From the NCBI RefSeq assembly GCF_008642235.1, contig NZ_SJEV01000002.1, positions 310,001 through 374,000 on the forward strand: a stretch of DNA of 64,000 bases, given 5' to 3'. Below are positions 48,905-58,309 of this stretch, in pieces. Position 1 is the stretch's first letter, and each line of letters opens with the position of its first letter. The notes under the pieces are model-generated. The model had not been told where the DNA came from. It ran no database searches and saw only the letters and a program-made list of their open reading frames with translations. The stretch comes from Planctomonas psychrotolerans. GTDB taxonomy: Bacteria; Actinomycetota; Actinomycetes; Actinomycetales; Microbacteriaceae. The position numbers and the translations under genes are program-made.

Positions 48905-49885
48905 TCAGCCCCACCGCCGGAGCAGGTACCGCTCCGCGAGTCCGATGATCGCGTCGGTGGTCTTGCCGAGCAGGGCGAGCAGCACGATGGCGAGCAGCAT
49001 CCGGTCGACCCGCCCGTTGTACTGGGAATCGGTGAGGAGGAAGCCGAGCCCCATCGACGCGGCGATCAGTTCCGCGGCCACGAGGAACAGCCAGGCCTGA
49101 GCGAGGGCGAGCCGCAGGCCGGACACGACCGACGGGAGCACGGCGGGCAGTTGCACCGTCGTGAACAGCGCAACGCCGCGCAGGCCGAAGGCGCGGCCCA
49201 CTTCCACGATGTGCGGGTCGACGTGGCGCAGCGCACCGGCGACCGTGGTGTACACCGGGAACAGCGCCCCGATCGCGATGAGGATGACTTTGGAGTCCTC
49301 GTTCACTCCCACCCAGAGCAGCAGCAGCGGCACCCAGGCGAGCGACGGCACGGCGCGGAACCCGCCGATGGTGGGGGCGAGCAGCAGGTCGGCGAGACGG
49401 GACAGGCCGACGAGCGCCCCCAGCACGATGCCGACGAGCGCCCCGGCGACGAAACCGAGGAGTACGCGCTGGGTGGAGATGGCGACGTAGGGTCCGAGGA
49501 GGCCGCGTTCGGCGAGATCCACTCCCGCCTCCCACACCGCGACCGGTCCGGGCAGGAGATACGACTCGACGAATCCGGTGACGGATGCGAGGTGCCAGAT
49601 GGTGAGAAGCAGCACCGGCACGACGAGGCCGAGGAGGACGCGGGCCGGACGGGTTCGGCGCCGCGCCGAGGGTTCGGCGCCGCCGCGGCCCTGGTCCCCG
49701 TCGCGACCGGGGCCCGGGCGGGCCGCCACCCCGGCATCCGCACCGGCAGCACGCGCACCCGCCGCGGCGGTGCCCCGAGCGGCGTCGAACCCGATCGTCG
49801 CCGACCGCTCCGTCCCCGCCCGCTCGGCCGCGACCGACGGAGCGGTGTCGTCCCGTCGCGTGCCCTGGCTCGTGGCGCTTCCCAT
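48905..49885 (-). CDS. SsuC/TauC-type ABC permease
   Basis: A 326-residue permease. The first 80 residues or so are an Ala/Gly/Arg-rich cytoplasmic extension not usual in SsuC. About six membrane segments follow, with the EAA-type loop VEVGRAFGLRGVALFTTVQLPAVLPSV. The ATG shares one base with the binding-protein stop (TGATG). It belongs to the aliphatic sulfonate/nitrate/taurine class; the exact solute is not visible. Confidence 0.9.
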   Translation of the reverse strand: MGSATSQGTRRDDTAPSVAAERAGTERSATIGFDAARGTAAAGARAAGADAGVAARPGPGRDGDQGRGGAEPSARRRTRPARVLLGLVVPVLLLTIWHLASVTGFVESYLLPGPVAVWEAGVDLAERGLLGPYVAISTQRVLLGFVAGALVGIVLGALVGLSRLADLLLAPTIGGFRAVPSLAWVPLLLLWVGVNEDSKVILIAIGALFPVYTTVAGALRHVDPHIVEVGRAFGLRGVALFTTVQLPAVLPSVVSGLRLALAQAWLFLVAAELIAASMGLGFLLTDSQYNGRVDRMLLAIVLLALLGKTTDAIIGLAERYLLRRWG

Positions 49886-50940
49886 CAGTCGAGCGCGTCC
49901 GGGTTCGACCGGTCGGCGAAGCTCGGGTCGAAGAGCGAGTCGAGGGCGGTGTCGATCGCGTCCTGATCCGACACGTCGCCCGACTCCACGAAGATCGGAC
50001 CGACCACCTCGAGCACCTCGCGCTGGGTCTCCCCCGGCGCGGGATCGAGGTCGAGCGTGGTGCGGTCGAGCACGGCCGTGGCGATCGCAAGGTCGATGCC
50101 GGACGCGTCGGCGAGGATCTGCGCCGTCTCCTCCGGGTTCTCCTGCGCCCACGCACGCGCCTTCTCGTAGGCGTTCACGACCAGCTGGGCGAGGTCGGGC
50201 GACTCGTCGAGGAATTCCTCGGTCGCATTCAGGAACCCGTAGGTGTTGAAGTCCACGTTGCGGTAGATGAGCTTCGAGCCGGCGGTGGCCTCGCTCGTGG
50301 CCATCAGCGGGTCGAGTCCCGACCAGGCATCGACGCTGCCGTTCTCGAGCGCGGTCTTCCCGTCCGCGTGCTGCAGGTTCTGCACGTCGACGTCGGCGAG
50401 CGGAACTCCGGCCTCCTCGAGCGACTGGAGCAGGAAGAAGTACGGGTCGGTGCCCTTGGTGGCCGCGACGGACTTGCCCGCCAGCTCCGTCACGTCGGTG
50501 ATCGGCGAGTCGGCGCCCACGACGATCGCCGACCACTCGGGCTGCGAGTAGATGTCGATGGTCTTGATCGGCGATCCGTTCGAGCGGGCCAGCAGCGCGG
50601 CGGAGCCGGCGGTCGATCCCACGTCCACGGCACCGGCGCGGAGCGCCTCGTTCGCCTTGTTCGAGCCCGCCGACTGGATCCAGTTGACGGTCACGTCCCC
50701 GGTGGTCGCCGTCTCGAGCCAGCCCTGGTCCTTGATCACCAGGCTGAGCGGGTTGTAGGTGGCGAAGTCGATGTCGAGCGTGTCGGCGCTCCAGCGCTGT
50801 TCGGCAGCGTCGGTGGGCTCGGGTTCGTTCAGCGCCGACCCCTCGCCCGCAGCGCAGCCGGTGAGCAGGAGGGCGGAAGCGGCGAGGCCGGCGACGGCGG
50901 ACGCGACGCCCGAACGTCGGAGACGGGAACGGCGGGTCAT
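49885..50940 (-). CDS. SsuA/TauA-like substrate-binding lipoprotein
   Basis: A 351-residue NMT1/SsuA-type binding protein. The lipoprotein signal has LLLTGC with the anchor Cys at 29. It contains VNWIQSAGSNKANEALRAGAVDVG and the hinge segment ELAGKSVAATKGTDP. Sulfonates, taurine or pyrimidine-like compounds are typical ligands. Its ATG overlaps the ATPase stop by four bases. Confidence 0.9.
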   Translation of the reverse strand: MTRRSRLRRSGVASAVAGLAASALLLTGCAAGEGSALNEPEPTDAAEQRWSADTLDIDFATYNPLSLVIKDQGWLETATTGDVTVNWIQSAGSNKANEALRAGAVDVGSTAGSAALLARSNGSPIKTIDIYSQPEWSAIVVGADSPITDVTELAGKSVAATKGTDPYFFLLQSLEEAGVPLADVDVQNLQHADGKTALENGSVDAWSGLDPLMATSEATAGSKLIYRNVDFNTYGFLNATEEFLDESPDLAQLVVNAYEKARAWAQENPEETAQILADASGIDLAIATAVLDRTTLDLDPAPGETQREVLEVVGPIFVESGDVSDQDAIDTALDSLFDPSFADRSNPDALD

Positions 50941-51758
50941 GGGGTGCTCCTTGCGGTGGGGGTGGGAACGTGGTGGCTGGACACGCCGAGGCCCTCGAGC
51001 AACTCGGCGCGCAGTTCGGCGAGCTGGGCGCTCGCCCGGTCGCGGGGTCGGGCTCCGGGTACCTCGAGCACGCGGCGGATGCCCGATCCCTCACCGGGCT
51101 CCGCCGGGTCCTCGCCCAGCAGTACGACCCGGTCGGCGAGGTAGAGGGCCTCGTCGACGTCGTGGGTGACGAGGAGCACCGTGGTGGGCTCGGCACCGTG
51201 CACGTCGAGCAGGAGGTCCTGCATGCGCAGGCGGGTGAGCGCGTCGAGTGCGCCGAACGGTTCGTCGAGCACCAGCACGCCGGGGCTCCGCGACAGGGCG
51301 CGCGCGAGGGATGCGCGCTGGGCCATGCCGCCGGAGACCTGCCGCGGGCGGAGCGACCGCGACGCGTCGAGGCCGACCAGCGCGAGGAGTTCGGCCACCC
51401 GGGCGGCACCCGTGGTGCGGTCGGTGCCGCGGGGCAGTCCGAGCGACACGTTCTGCGCGATCGAGCGCCAGGGCAGCAGGCGGGGTTCCTGGAACCCCAC
51501 CGCGCAGCGCTGATCGACCGGGGCGACCGGGGTGCCGTCGATGCTGACGGATCCGCGGTCGGGGGCGTCCAGGCCGCTCACCTGCCGGAGCAGCGTGGAC
51601 TTGCCGCATCCCGAGGGACCGATCAGCGCGACGATCTCGCCCGGTTCGACGTCGATGTCCACGTCGCGCAGCACCGTTCGGCCACCGAGGGCACGGCCCA
51701 CGCCGGACAGCCGCACCGGAAGGGCGCGGGAGGCGGGGAGGGCGGCGGCGAAGGTCAC
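50937..51758 (-). CDS. SsuB/TauB-type ABC ATPase
   Basis: A 273-residue ATPase. Walker A is IGPSGCGKSTLLRQ, the Q-loop is VGFQEPRLLPW, the signature is VSGGMAQRASLARAL, and Walker B is VLVLDEPFGALDAL. It starts at a GTG with no ribosome-binding site; a -10-like TAGCGT lies 7 bases upstream, which suggests a leaderless transcript. It is the first gene of an operon inserted between nusB and pyrR. Confidence 0.92.
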   Translation of the reverse strand: MTFAAALPASRALPVRLSGVGRALGGRTVLRDVDIDVEPGEIVALIGPSGCGKSTLLRQVSGLDAPDRGSVSIDGTPVAPVDQRCAVGFQEPRLLPWRSIAQNVSLGLPRGTDRTTGAARVAELLALVGLDASRSLRPRQVSGGMAQRASLARALSRSPGVLVLDEPFGALDALTRLRMQDLLLDVHGAEPTTVLLVTHDVDEALYLADRVVLLGEDPAEPGEGSGIRRVLEVPGARPRDRASAQLAELRAELLEGLGVSSHHVPTPTARSTP

Positions 51759-51765
51759 GCAGCCG

Positions 51766-51801
51766 ACGCTAGGCGCACCCCGACGTTCGGCAAAGCCGAA
51801 C
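51766..51801 (-). promoter_or_regulatory. leaderless ssu promoter with overlapping palindrome
   Basis: On the minus strand TTGCCG (51793-51788), a 16-bp spacer and TAGCGT (51771-51766) place the transcript start at or within a base or two of the ssuB GTG. A perfect 7-bp palindrome, GTTCGGC-AAA-GCCGAAC (51785-51801), covers the -35. It could be an operator, or a short terminator hairpin for nusB. Confidence 0.5.
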
Positions 51802-51833
51802 CGTAACGCGGCGAAATCTGGTGGGGAGGGTCG

Positions 51834-52247
51834 TCAGGACTTCGTCTTGGCGATGCTCGCCAGCATCCCGTTGATGAACCCGGCCGAATCGTCGGTGCTG
51901 AGCGAGCGGGCGAGGTCGACCGCCTCGGAGATCGCCACGCCCTCGGGGATCTCGTCGTTGAACAGCAGTTCCCAGATGCCGATGCGGAGCGTCGCGCGGT
52001 CGACGATCGGCATGCGCTCGAGCGACCAGTTCTGCGAGTAGGTCTGGATGAGCTCGTCGATCTCGCCCATGTGCTCCATCACGCCGGTGACGATGCGACG
52101 CGCGTACGCCCACGCCACGGCGCGGTCGGGCTCGTGCGTCGCCCTGGCCGCCTCGCTCGCCAGGGAGTCGGCGATGGGGATCTGCCGCACGTCGGCCACG
52201 TACAGCACGTCGAGCGCGCGCTTGCGCGCCTTGGTCCTGGCACTCAT
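51834..52247 (-). CDS. nusB: transcription antitermination factor NusB
   Basis: A 137-residue helical RNA-binding protein of the rRNA antitermination complex. It begins SARTKARKRALDVLYVADVR and has the conserved IVDRATLRIGIWELLF and EAVDLARSLSTDDSAGFING segments. It lies 18 bases after efp, as in most actinobacteria. Confidence 0.96.
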   Translation of the reverse strand: MSARTKARKRALDVLYVADVRQIPIADSLASEAARATHEPDRAVAWAYARRIVTGVMEHMGEIDELIQTYSQNWSLERMPIVDRATLRIGIWELLFNDEIPEGVAISEAVDLARSLSTDDSAGFINGMLASIAKTKS

Positions 52248-52265
52248 CGGGTCGGGAGCCGCGGA

Positions 52266-52829
52266 CTAGTCGTTGACGCGGCCGAGGTAGTCACCCGTGC
52301 GGGTGTCCACCTTGACGCGGGTGCCCTGCTCGAGGAACAACGGCACCTGGATCTGGTGACCGGTCTCCACGGTCGCGGGCTTGGTGCCCCCGGTCGAGCG
52401 GTCGCCCTGCAGGCCGGGCTCGGTGTAGGTGATCTCGAGCACCACGGATGCGGGCAGCTCCACGTACAGCGGGTTGCCGTTGTGCAGCGCGACGGTGGCG
52501 TTCTGGTTCTCGAGCATGAAGTTCGCTGCGTCGCCCACCTGGGCGGCGCTGAGGGTGATCTGGTCGTAGTTGGTGACGTCCATGAACACGTAGCTCTCGC
52601 CGTCGGCGTAGAGGTACTGGAACTCGCGTCGGTCGACCGTCTCGGTCTCGATCTTCGCGCCCGCGTTGAAGGTGCGGTCCACCACCTTGCCGCTCATCAC
52701 GTTCTTGACCTTGGTGCGCACGAACGCGCCGCCCTTGCCGGGCTTCACGTGCTGGAACTCGATGACCGTCCAGAGTTGGCCGTCCATGTTGAGGACGACG
52801 CCGTTGCGGATGTCAGCGGTTGAAGCCAT
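52266..52829 (-). CDS. efp: elongation factor P
   Basis: A 187-residue three-domain factor that relieves ribosome stalling at proline runs. The domain I loop is [12 protein letters not shown], with Lys at the position modified in some bacteria; the C-terminal OB domain ends [14 protein letters not shown]. No modification gene is in the window. Confidence 0.97.
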   Translation of the reverse strand: MASTADIRNGVVLNMDGQLWTVIEFQHVKPGKGGAFVRTKVKNVMSGKVVDRTFNAGAKIETETVDRREFQYLYADGESYVFMDVTNYDQITLSAAQVGDAANFMLENQNATVALHNGNPLYVELPASVVLEITYTEPGLQGDRSTGGTKPATVETGHQIQVPLFLEQGTRVKVDTRTGDYLGRVND

Positions 52830-52919
52830 GAAGAAACGGTCCTAAGCAGTGAGGGGGCGGGATGCGCCGGAGCGAGGAGGACGCGTGAGGCGGTGCGACT
52901 CGCGGTCCGACGGTACAGC

Positions 52920-53360
52920 CTACCCGCTCGTGCGGGCGATGTGGTCGACCGCGAGCCGGTAGGACTCGAAGCCCAACCCGGCGATGACCCCGGTCGCGAC
53001 CGCGGAGATCACGCTGGTGTGCCGGAAGGATTCCCGCGCGTGCGGGTTGGAGATGTGCACCTCGACGAGGGGCAGCCCGGCCTTCGTCACGAGCGCCGCG
53101 GCGTCGCGGAGGGCGTAGGAGTAGTGCGTGAAGGCCGCGGGGTTCAGCACGACGGGGATGCGTCCGTCCACCGCCTCGTACAGCCAGGAGATGAGCTCGG
53201 CCTCGTCGTTCGTCTGCCGGAGGTCGATGTCCACACCGACGGGCGCAATGCCGGTCAGGTGGTCGCGCAGGTCGTCGAGCGACCCGCTGCCGTAGACGTC
53301 CGGCTCGCGGCTGCCGAGACGGCCGAGGTTCGGACCGTTGAGGATGAGGATGGTGCCCAT
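52920..53360 (-). CDS. aroQ: 3-dehydroquinate dehydratase, type II
   Basis: A 146-residue enzyme for the third shikimate step. NGPNLGRLGSREPDVYG supplies the catalytic Arg and Tyr; NPAAFTHYSYALRDA and VEVHISNPHARESFRH supply His and Arg. The start is the ATG at MGTILILNGPN; the longer frame upstream is noise. It lies between efp and corA. Confidence 0.95.
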   Translation of the reverse strand: MGTILILNGPNLGRLGSREPDVYGSGSLDDLRDHLTGIAPVGVDIDLRQTNDEAELISWLYEAVDGRIPVVLNPAAFTHYSYALRDAAALVTKAGLPLVEVHISNPHARESFRHTSVISAVATGVIAGLGFESYRLAVDHIARTSG

Positions 53361-53397
53361 GGCATCCGAGCCTAACGGCGGCCGTCCCGGCGGCCCG

Positions 53398-54477
53398 TCA
53401 CAGCCATTTCTTCGCCTTGAAGATCGTGTACAGGGCCGCACCCATGGCCACCATCGCCCCGACTGCGAGCGGGTAGCCGTAGGTCCAGTGCAGCTCCGGC
53501 ATGGTGTCGAAGTTCATGCCGTACACGGTGCCGATGAGGGTCGGTGCGAACAGGATCGCCGCCCACGACGACACCTTCTTCATCTGCTCGCTCTGCTGGA
53601 GCGTGGTCTCGGACAGGCGCCTCGTCTGCTCGTTCTGGTCGAGGCCGGCCTCCGACAGCCGGCGCATCTCGTCGTTCTGCCGCTGGGTGACCAGGGTCGA
53701 GTGCACGGTGAGGGCGTTCTGCAGCAGTGCGTGGAAGGAATCCGCGCTGTCCGAGACCCGCAGCACGTGGTCGAGCACGTCGCGCAGCAGGCGCTCGAGC
53801 TCGACGTCGGGCGCGACCGCCGCGTCCGCCGCGTCGGTGCCGCCCGCGCCCCGCACGAGTGTCTCGAGCATCGGGATGAGGGGATGCACGGCACGGCGGA
53901 AGTTGATCACCTCGCTGAGCAGGGCGTAGATCCGGCGCGACACGTCGGCATCGCTCCCGCTGAAGAGCTGGTCCTCGATCTCGTCGATGTCGTTCTCGAG
54001 TCCCGCGACGACGGGGCCGTACTCGTCGACCACCTGGTCGAGGATGGCGTACAGCACCGCGAGCGACCCGCGCCCGAGCAGGTCGGGAGCGGCCTCGAGG
54101 CGATGCCGCACCACGGCGAGGTCGGGGGACTCCGCACGACGGATGGTGACCACGAACGCCGGCCCGACGAAGACGTGCAGCTCGCCGAACTCGACCTTCT
54201 CCTCGGAGTCGAGGTAGCGCGCCGGTCGCAGCACCAGGAACAGCGTGTCGGAGTAACGCTCCAGCTTGGATCGCTGATGACCCTTCGACGCGTCCTCCAC
54301 GGCGAGCGCGTGCAGACCGAACTCGTCGGCTACCGCACGGATCTCCGCGGCATCCGGCCGGTACAGGCCGATCCAGGCCATGCCGGCCCGTTCCCGCAAC
54401 AGCTCGAAGGTCTCCTGCAGGTTCGCGGGGTTCTTGGTGCGGTATCCGTCCACGTAGACGGCGTTGTCGACGATCAC
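53398..54477 (-). CDS. corA: CorA-family magnesium/cobalt transporter
   Basis: A 359-residue metal channel. A large cytoplasmic alpha/beta domain leads into a long helix and two C-terminal membrane segments. The selectivity motif YGMNF is present, followed by the loop DTMPELHW. The GTG start has AAGGCGG just upstream and lies 5 bases after the aroB stop. A transporter inside the aro run has no evident pathway link. Confidence 0.93.
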   Translation of the reverse strand: MIVDNAVYVDGYRTKNPANLQETFELLRERAGMAWIGLYRPDAAEIRAVADEFGLHALAVEDASKGHQRSKLERYSDTLFLVLRPARYLDSEEKVEFGELHVFVGPAFVVTIRRAESPDLAVVRHRLEAAPDLLGRGSLAVLYAILDQVVDEYGPVVAGLENDIDEIEDQLFSGSDADVSRRIYALLSEVINFRRAVHPLIPMLETLVRGAGGTDAADAAVAPDVELERLLRDVLDHVLRVSDSADSFHALLQNALTVHSTLVTQRQNDEMRRLSEAGLDQNEQTRRLSETTLQQSEQMKKVSSWAAILFAPTLIGTVYGMNFDTMPELHWTYGYPLAVGAMVAMGAALYTIFKAKKWL

Positions 54478-54482
54478 CCGCC

Positions 54483-55586
54483 TTACGAGCCGATCTCCTG
54501 GTAGGCCGCGAAGAGCAGCGATTCGTCCGGCCCGGTCAGCACCGACGGCTTCGCGATGTCGTCGAGCACGATGAAGCGCAGCATTCCGCCCCGCGCCTTC
54601 TTGTCGCGCTGCATGGTCGCGAGCAGCATCTTCCATCGGCCGAGCGGATAGGTGGTGGGCAGGGTGAGCGACTCGAGGATGCGACGGTGCCGGTCCACGG
54701 CTTCGTCGCTGAGCGACCCGGTGAGCCGGGACAGTTCGGCGGCGAAGACCATGCCGATCGACACGGCCACGCCGTGCCGCCACTGGTAGCGCTCGGAGTG
54801 CTCGATCGCGTGGCCGAGCGTGTGCCCGTAGTTGAGGATCTCGCGCTGACCCTGCTCGGTGAAGTCCTCGCTCACCACGCGGGCCTTCATGGCGATGGCG
54901 AGCTCGAGCACCCGGCGGAACTGGTCGGTCGTCGGATCGGTCGCCACCGCCACGTCGGCCTCGAGGATGTCGAGGATCTCCGGCTCGGCGATGAAGCCGG
55001 CCTTCACGATCTCCGCGAAGCCGGCGAGGATCTCGTTCTTCGGCAGGCTCTCCAGCAGGTCGAGGTCGACCAGCACCGCGGCGGGCGCGTAGAAGGCGCC
55101 GACGAGGTTCTTGCCCTCGTCGGTATTGATGCCGGTCTTCCCGCCGACCGCGGCGTCCACCATGCCGAGCACGGTCGTGGGGATCTGGAGGAGCTTGACG
55201 CCGCGCAGCCAGGTCGCGGCGACGAAACCGCCGAGGTCGGTGGTGGAGCCGCCGCCGAACGCGATCACGGCATCCGACCGGGTGAAGTCGGTGGTGCCCA
55301 TGATCTTCCAGCAGAACGCCGCCACCTCGACCCGCTTGGCCCCCTCCGCGTCGGGCACCTCGGCGAGGTAGACCTCGTAGCGGTCCCGGAGTTCCTCCCG
55401 CAGGGCGCCGGCCAGGGCGGCGAGCGGCGGTGCGTGCACGATCAGCACCTTGCGCACGGCGCTGCCGAGCTCGTCCGGGATGCGGGACAGCACCCCGCGG
55501 CCCACGTGGATGCCGTAGCCGTCGACGCCGGTGACGCGGATCTCGGTGCTGTCGGTTCTGCGGGCCTCGGTGTCGTCGGCGCTCAT
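54483..55586 (-). CDS. aroB: 3-dehydroquinate synthase
   Basis: A 367-residue NAD- and metal-dependent enzyme of the shikimate pathway. It contains AFGGGSTTDLGGFVAATWLRG, GGKTGINTDEGKNLVGAFYAP and the metal-ligand segment LNYGHTLGHAIEH. The ATG overlaps the aroK stop as ATGA. The frame extends upstream over aroK, but only as noise. Confidence 0.96.
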   Translation of the reverse strand: MSADDTEARRTDSTEIRVTGVDGYGIHVGRGVLSRIPDELGSAVRKVLIVHAPPLAALAGALREELRDRYEVYLAEVPDAEGAKRVEVAAFCWKIMGTTDFTRSDAVIAFGGGSTTDLGGFVAATWLRGVKLLQIPTTVLGMVDAAVGGKTGINTDEGKNLVGAFYAPAAVLVDLDLLESLPKNEILAGFAEIVKAGFIAEPEILDILEADVAVATDPTTDQFRRVLELAIAMKARVVSEDFTEQGQREILNYGHTLGHAIEHSERYQWRHGVAVSIGMVFAAELSRLTGSLSDEAVDRHRRILESLTLPTTYPLGRWKMLLATMQRDKKARGGMLRFIVLDDIAKPSVLTGPDESLLFAAYQEIGS

Positions 55587-56071
55587 GCGTTCTCCCTCGC
55601 CCAGGTGGCGATCTCGTCGACGACCCGGGATACGGGTCGGTCGGATGTGTCGCAGGTCAGCGTGGCCAGCGATGCGTACAGGTCGGCCCGCTCGTCCACG
55701 AGCCGCTGCCAGGAGTCGATGCCGTTCACCAGCGGGCGTTTGCTCCCCCCTATGCGGCGCAGTGCCGCCTCCCGGCTGACGGTGAGCAGCACGACGGGCT
55801 GCGTCTCGAGATCCCGACGCGTGTCCGGGTCGAGCACGGCTCCCCCGCCGAGCGACACGACGGCGTTGCCCGCGAGCGCGCGAACGATCTCGGCGCGTTC
55901 GAGTGCGCGGAAGTGCGGTTCTCCGTGGTCGCGGAAGAGGTCGGCGATCGGACCGTGCTCGGCCACGATGCGTCGATCGGTGTCGACGAACGGTCGGTCG
56001 AGGATGCGGGCGAGCTTCCGCCCCACGCTCGTCTTGCCCGCGGCGGGCGGGCCGATGAGCACGAGCGCCAC
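55583..56071 (-). CDS. aroK: shikimate kinase
   Basis: A 162-residue kinase. P-loop GPPAAGKTSVGRKLA, shikimate-binding DTDRRI and SLGGGAVLD, and lid Arg in SKRPLV are intact. The start is a GTG sharing one base with the aroC stop (TAGTG). Confidence 0.95.
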   Translation of the reverse strand: MALVLIGPPAAGKTSVGRKLARILDRPFVDTDRRIVAEHGPIADLFRDHGEPHFRALERAEIVRALAGNAVVSLGGGAVLDPDTRRDLETQPVVLLTVSREAALRRIGGSKRPLVNGIDSWQRLVDERADLYASLATLTCDTSDRPVSRVVDEIATWARENA

Positions 56072-57279
56072 TAGACGGGAAGGCTCGCCGAGGAACCGGT
56101 GCGCAGGGTCTCGGGGATGGCGGCGAGGTACCCGGTGAGGTTCCGTCGGGTCTCGCCGAGCGAGTCGCCACCGAACTTCTCGAGCACGGCGTTTGCCAGG
56201 GTGAGCGCCACCATCGCCTCCGCGACCACGCCCGCGGCCGGAACCGCGCACACGTCGGAACGCTGGTGGTGAGCCGGCGCCGCGTCGCCCGTGGCGATGT
56301 CCACGGTGCGGAGGGCGTGCGGGATGGTGGCGATGGGCTTCATGCCGGCGCGCACCCGCAGTACGGTTCCGGTGCTCATGCCCCCCTCGATCCCGCCGGC
56401 GCGGTCGCTCACCCGAGCGATGCCGTCGGGCGACGCGACCAGCTCGTCGTGCGCCTGGGATCCGCGGCGGGTGGTGGTGAGGAAGCCGTCACCGACCTCG
56501 ACGCCCTTGATGGCCTGGATGCCCATGAGGGCGCCGGCGAGCTGGGAGTCGAGGCGTCGGTCCCAGTGCACGTGGGAGCCGAGACCCGGCGGGAGACCGT
56601 AGGCGAGCACCTCGACGACTCCGCCGAGGGTGTCGCCCTCGCGGTGGGCGCTGTCGACCTCCGCCACCATGCGCGCCGATGTCTCGGGGTCGAAGCACCG
56701 CAGCGGGTCGGCGTCGAGCGTGTCGACGTCGGCGGGCGTCGGAAGGGACGAGTCCTCGGGTGCCCGCACGGGCCCGATGGAGAGCGTGTGGCTGACGAGG
56801 GTGATGCCGAGCTCGGAGAGGAAGGATCGCGCCACGGCGCCGAGGGCGACGCGGGCGGCCGTCTCGCGGGCGCTCGCGCGCTCCAGCACCGGACGCGCCT
56901 CGTCGAAGTCGTACTTCTGCATGCCGACGAGGTCGGCGTGCCCCGGGCGAGGGCGGGTGAGCGGCGCCGCCCGTGCACCGGTGAGGGTGGACGGATCGAC
57001 GGGCTCCGCGCTCATCACGTCGACCCACTTGGGCCATTCCGTGTTGCCGATGCGTACGGCGAGCGGGCTGCCGAGGGTGAAGCCGTGCCGCACGCCGGTC
57101 GACAGGGCCAGCTCGTCCTGCTCGAACTTCATGCGTGCGCCGCGCCCGTAGCCGAGCTTGCGGCGCGCGAGGTCGGTGCGGATGGCGTCGAGCGAGATCG
57201 GCACACCCGCGGGCAGGCCCTCGAGGGTCGCGATCAGTTCGGGTCCGTGGGACTCCCCGGCGGTCAGCCAACGCAGCAT
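56071..57279 (-). CDS. aroC: chorismate synthase
   Basis: A 402-residue FMN-dependent enzyme, the last shared step to chorismate. It starts [12 protein letters not shown] and has [22 protein letters not shown] and the C-terminal [18 protein letters not shown]. The ATG was preferred over a GTG nine bases earlier because AGAAAGG is better spaced for it. Confidence 0.96.
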   Translation of the reverse strand: MLRWLTAGESHGPELIATLEGLPAGVPISLDAIRTDLARRKLGYGRGARMKFEQDELALSTGVRHGFTLGSPLAVRIGNTEWPKWVDVMSAEPVDPSTLTGARAAPLTRPRPGHADLVGMQKYDFDEARPVLERASARETAARVALGAVARSFLSELGITLVSHTLSIGPVRAPEDSSLPTPADVDTLDADPLRCFDPETSARMVAEVDSAHREGDTLGGVVEVLAYGLPPGLGSHVHWDRRLDSQLAGALMGIQAIKGVEVGDGFLTTTRRGSQAHDELVASPDGIARVSDRAGGIEGGMSTGTVLRVRAGMKPIATIPHALRTVDIATGDAAPAHHQRSDVCAVPAAGVVAEAMVALTLANAVLEKFGGDSLGETRRNLTGYLAAIPETLRTGSSASLPV

Positions 57280-57321
57280 GTGCAGCACCTTTCTCCGAGA
57301 AGAATCCTCCCACAGGCCCGT

Positions 57322-57355
57322 CGCCCGGCGAGCCAGTCGGTCGCCTCGCCGGGCG
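57322..57355 (-). terminator. stem-loop between aroE and aroC
   Basis: A perfect 11-bp stem (CGCCCGGCGAG and its complement) with a 12-base loop, 12 bases after the aroE stop. It could attenuate read-through or protect the aroE mRNA end. Confidence 0.5.
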
Positions 57356-57367
57356 GCGAACGTCGGG

Positions 57368-58309
57368 TCAGGCGGCGTCCGGGCCGTGCCAGTCGGAACC
57401 GAGGTCGCGGTTCACGCTCGCCGACATGGCCGCCAGCACACGAGGCTCGTCGGGGAGCACACGCTCCGGGTTCCCGGACACGAAGATGCGCACCTGCAGG
57501 AGCGCCTGGTGGATGAGCATGTCGATGCCGGGCACGACGCGCCCTCCGGCCTCGTACCAGTGCGCGGCGACGCGGGTCGGCCAGGGCGAGTACGCCACGT
57601 CGAACAGCACGGCACGCTCGCGCACGTGCGGAGGGAAGTCGAGGGCCACCTCGGCGTCCCCGGGCATGGTGCTCGCCACGACATCCGGGTCGGCGAACGC
57701 GGGGTCCTTCACCGTGTCGTCGAGCGCGCGCACCGTCACGTCGAGACCGAGACGCGACCCGAGCCCGGGGAGTTCGGCTGCCCGGCTCGGGTTTCGCACC
57801 GACACCAGTACCCGGTGCACACCGAGCCGCTGGAGGGCGACGAGCAGGGATGCGGTGGTGGCGCCCCCGCCGAGCACGCGCGCGCTCGCGGCGGTGACGA
57901 CCCCCGCGGAGCGCAGGGACTGCTCGATGCCGTACACGTCGGTGTTGAACCCCGACATGCCCGGTCGTCCGGCTCCGACGTTCCCGTCCACCTCGTCAGT
58001 GCCGGCGAAGGCGCCGTCGACTCCGTGCAGGAGCACGGTGTTCGCGACCCCGGTGAGTTCGGCCACCGGGTCGATGCGGGCGAGCATCGGCATCACCGTG
58101 CGCTTCAACGGCATGGTGAGCGACAACCCCCGCCAGTCGTCGTCCAGCCCGCGGAGGAAACCGTCGAGACCGGCGCTCGTCACCTCGATCGCGTCGTACT
58201 GCCAGTCGAGGCCCAGCACTCGGTATGCGGCGCTCTGCAGCGCCGGCGACAGCGAATGGGCGATCGGCGACCCGAGCGCGGCGAGACGCGCGGGCCGCGC
58301 GTCAGCCAT
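57368..58309 (-). CDS. aroE: shikimate dehydrogenase
   Basis: A 313-residue NADPH-dependent reductase. The substrate site is [17 protein letters not shown], the catalytic Lys is in LTMPLKR, the Asp is in GFNTDVYG, and the nucleotide loop is [13 protein letters not shown] 15-residue insert (around [19 protein letters not shown]) precedes the FNTD motif. It overlaps mltG by 8 bases. Confidence 0.93.
   Translation of the reverse strand: MADARPARLAALGSPIAHSLSPALQSAAYRVLGLDWQYDAIEVTSAGLDGFLRGLDDDWRGLSLTMPLKRTVMPMLARIDPVAELTGVANTVLLHGVDGAFAGTDEVDGNVGAGRPGMSGFNTDVYGIEQSLRSAGVVTAASARVLGGGATTASLLVALQRLGVHRVLVSVRNPSRAAELPGLGSRLGLDVTVRALDDTVKDPAFADPDVVASTMPGDAEVALDFPPHVRERAVLFDVAYSPWPTRVAAHWYEAGGRVVPGIDMLIHQALLQVRIFVSGNPERVLPDEPRVLAAMSASVNRDLGSDWHGPDAA

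Noticed and set aside
53398-54477. corA as a horizontally acquired insert in the aro operon
   Set aside because: Spacing, strand and base composition match its neighbours, and no boundary repeats are seen.
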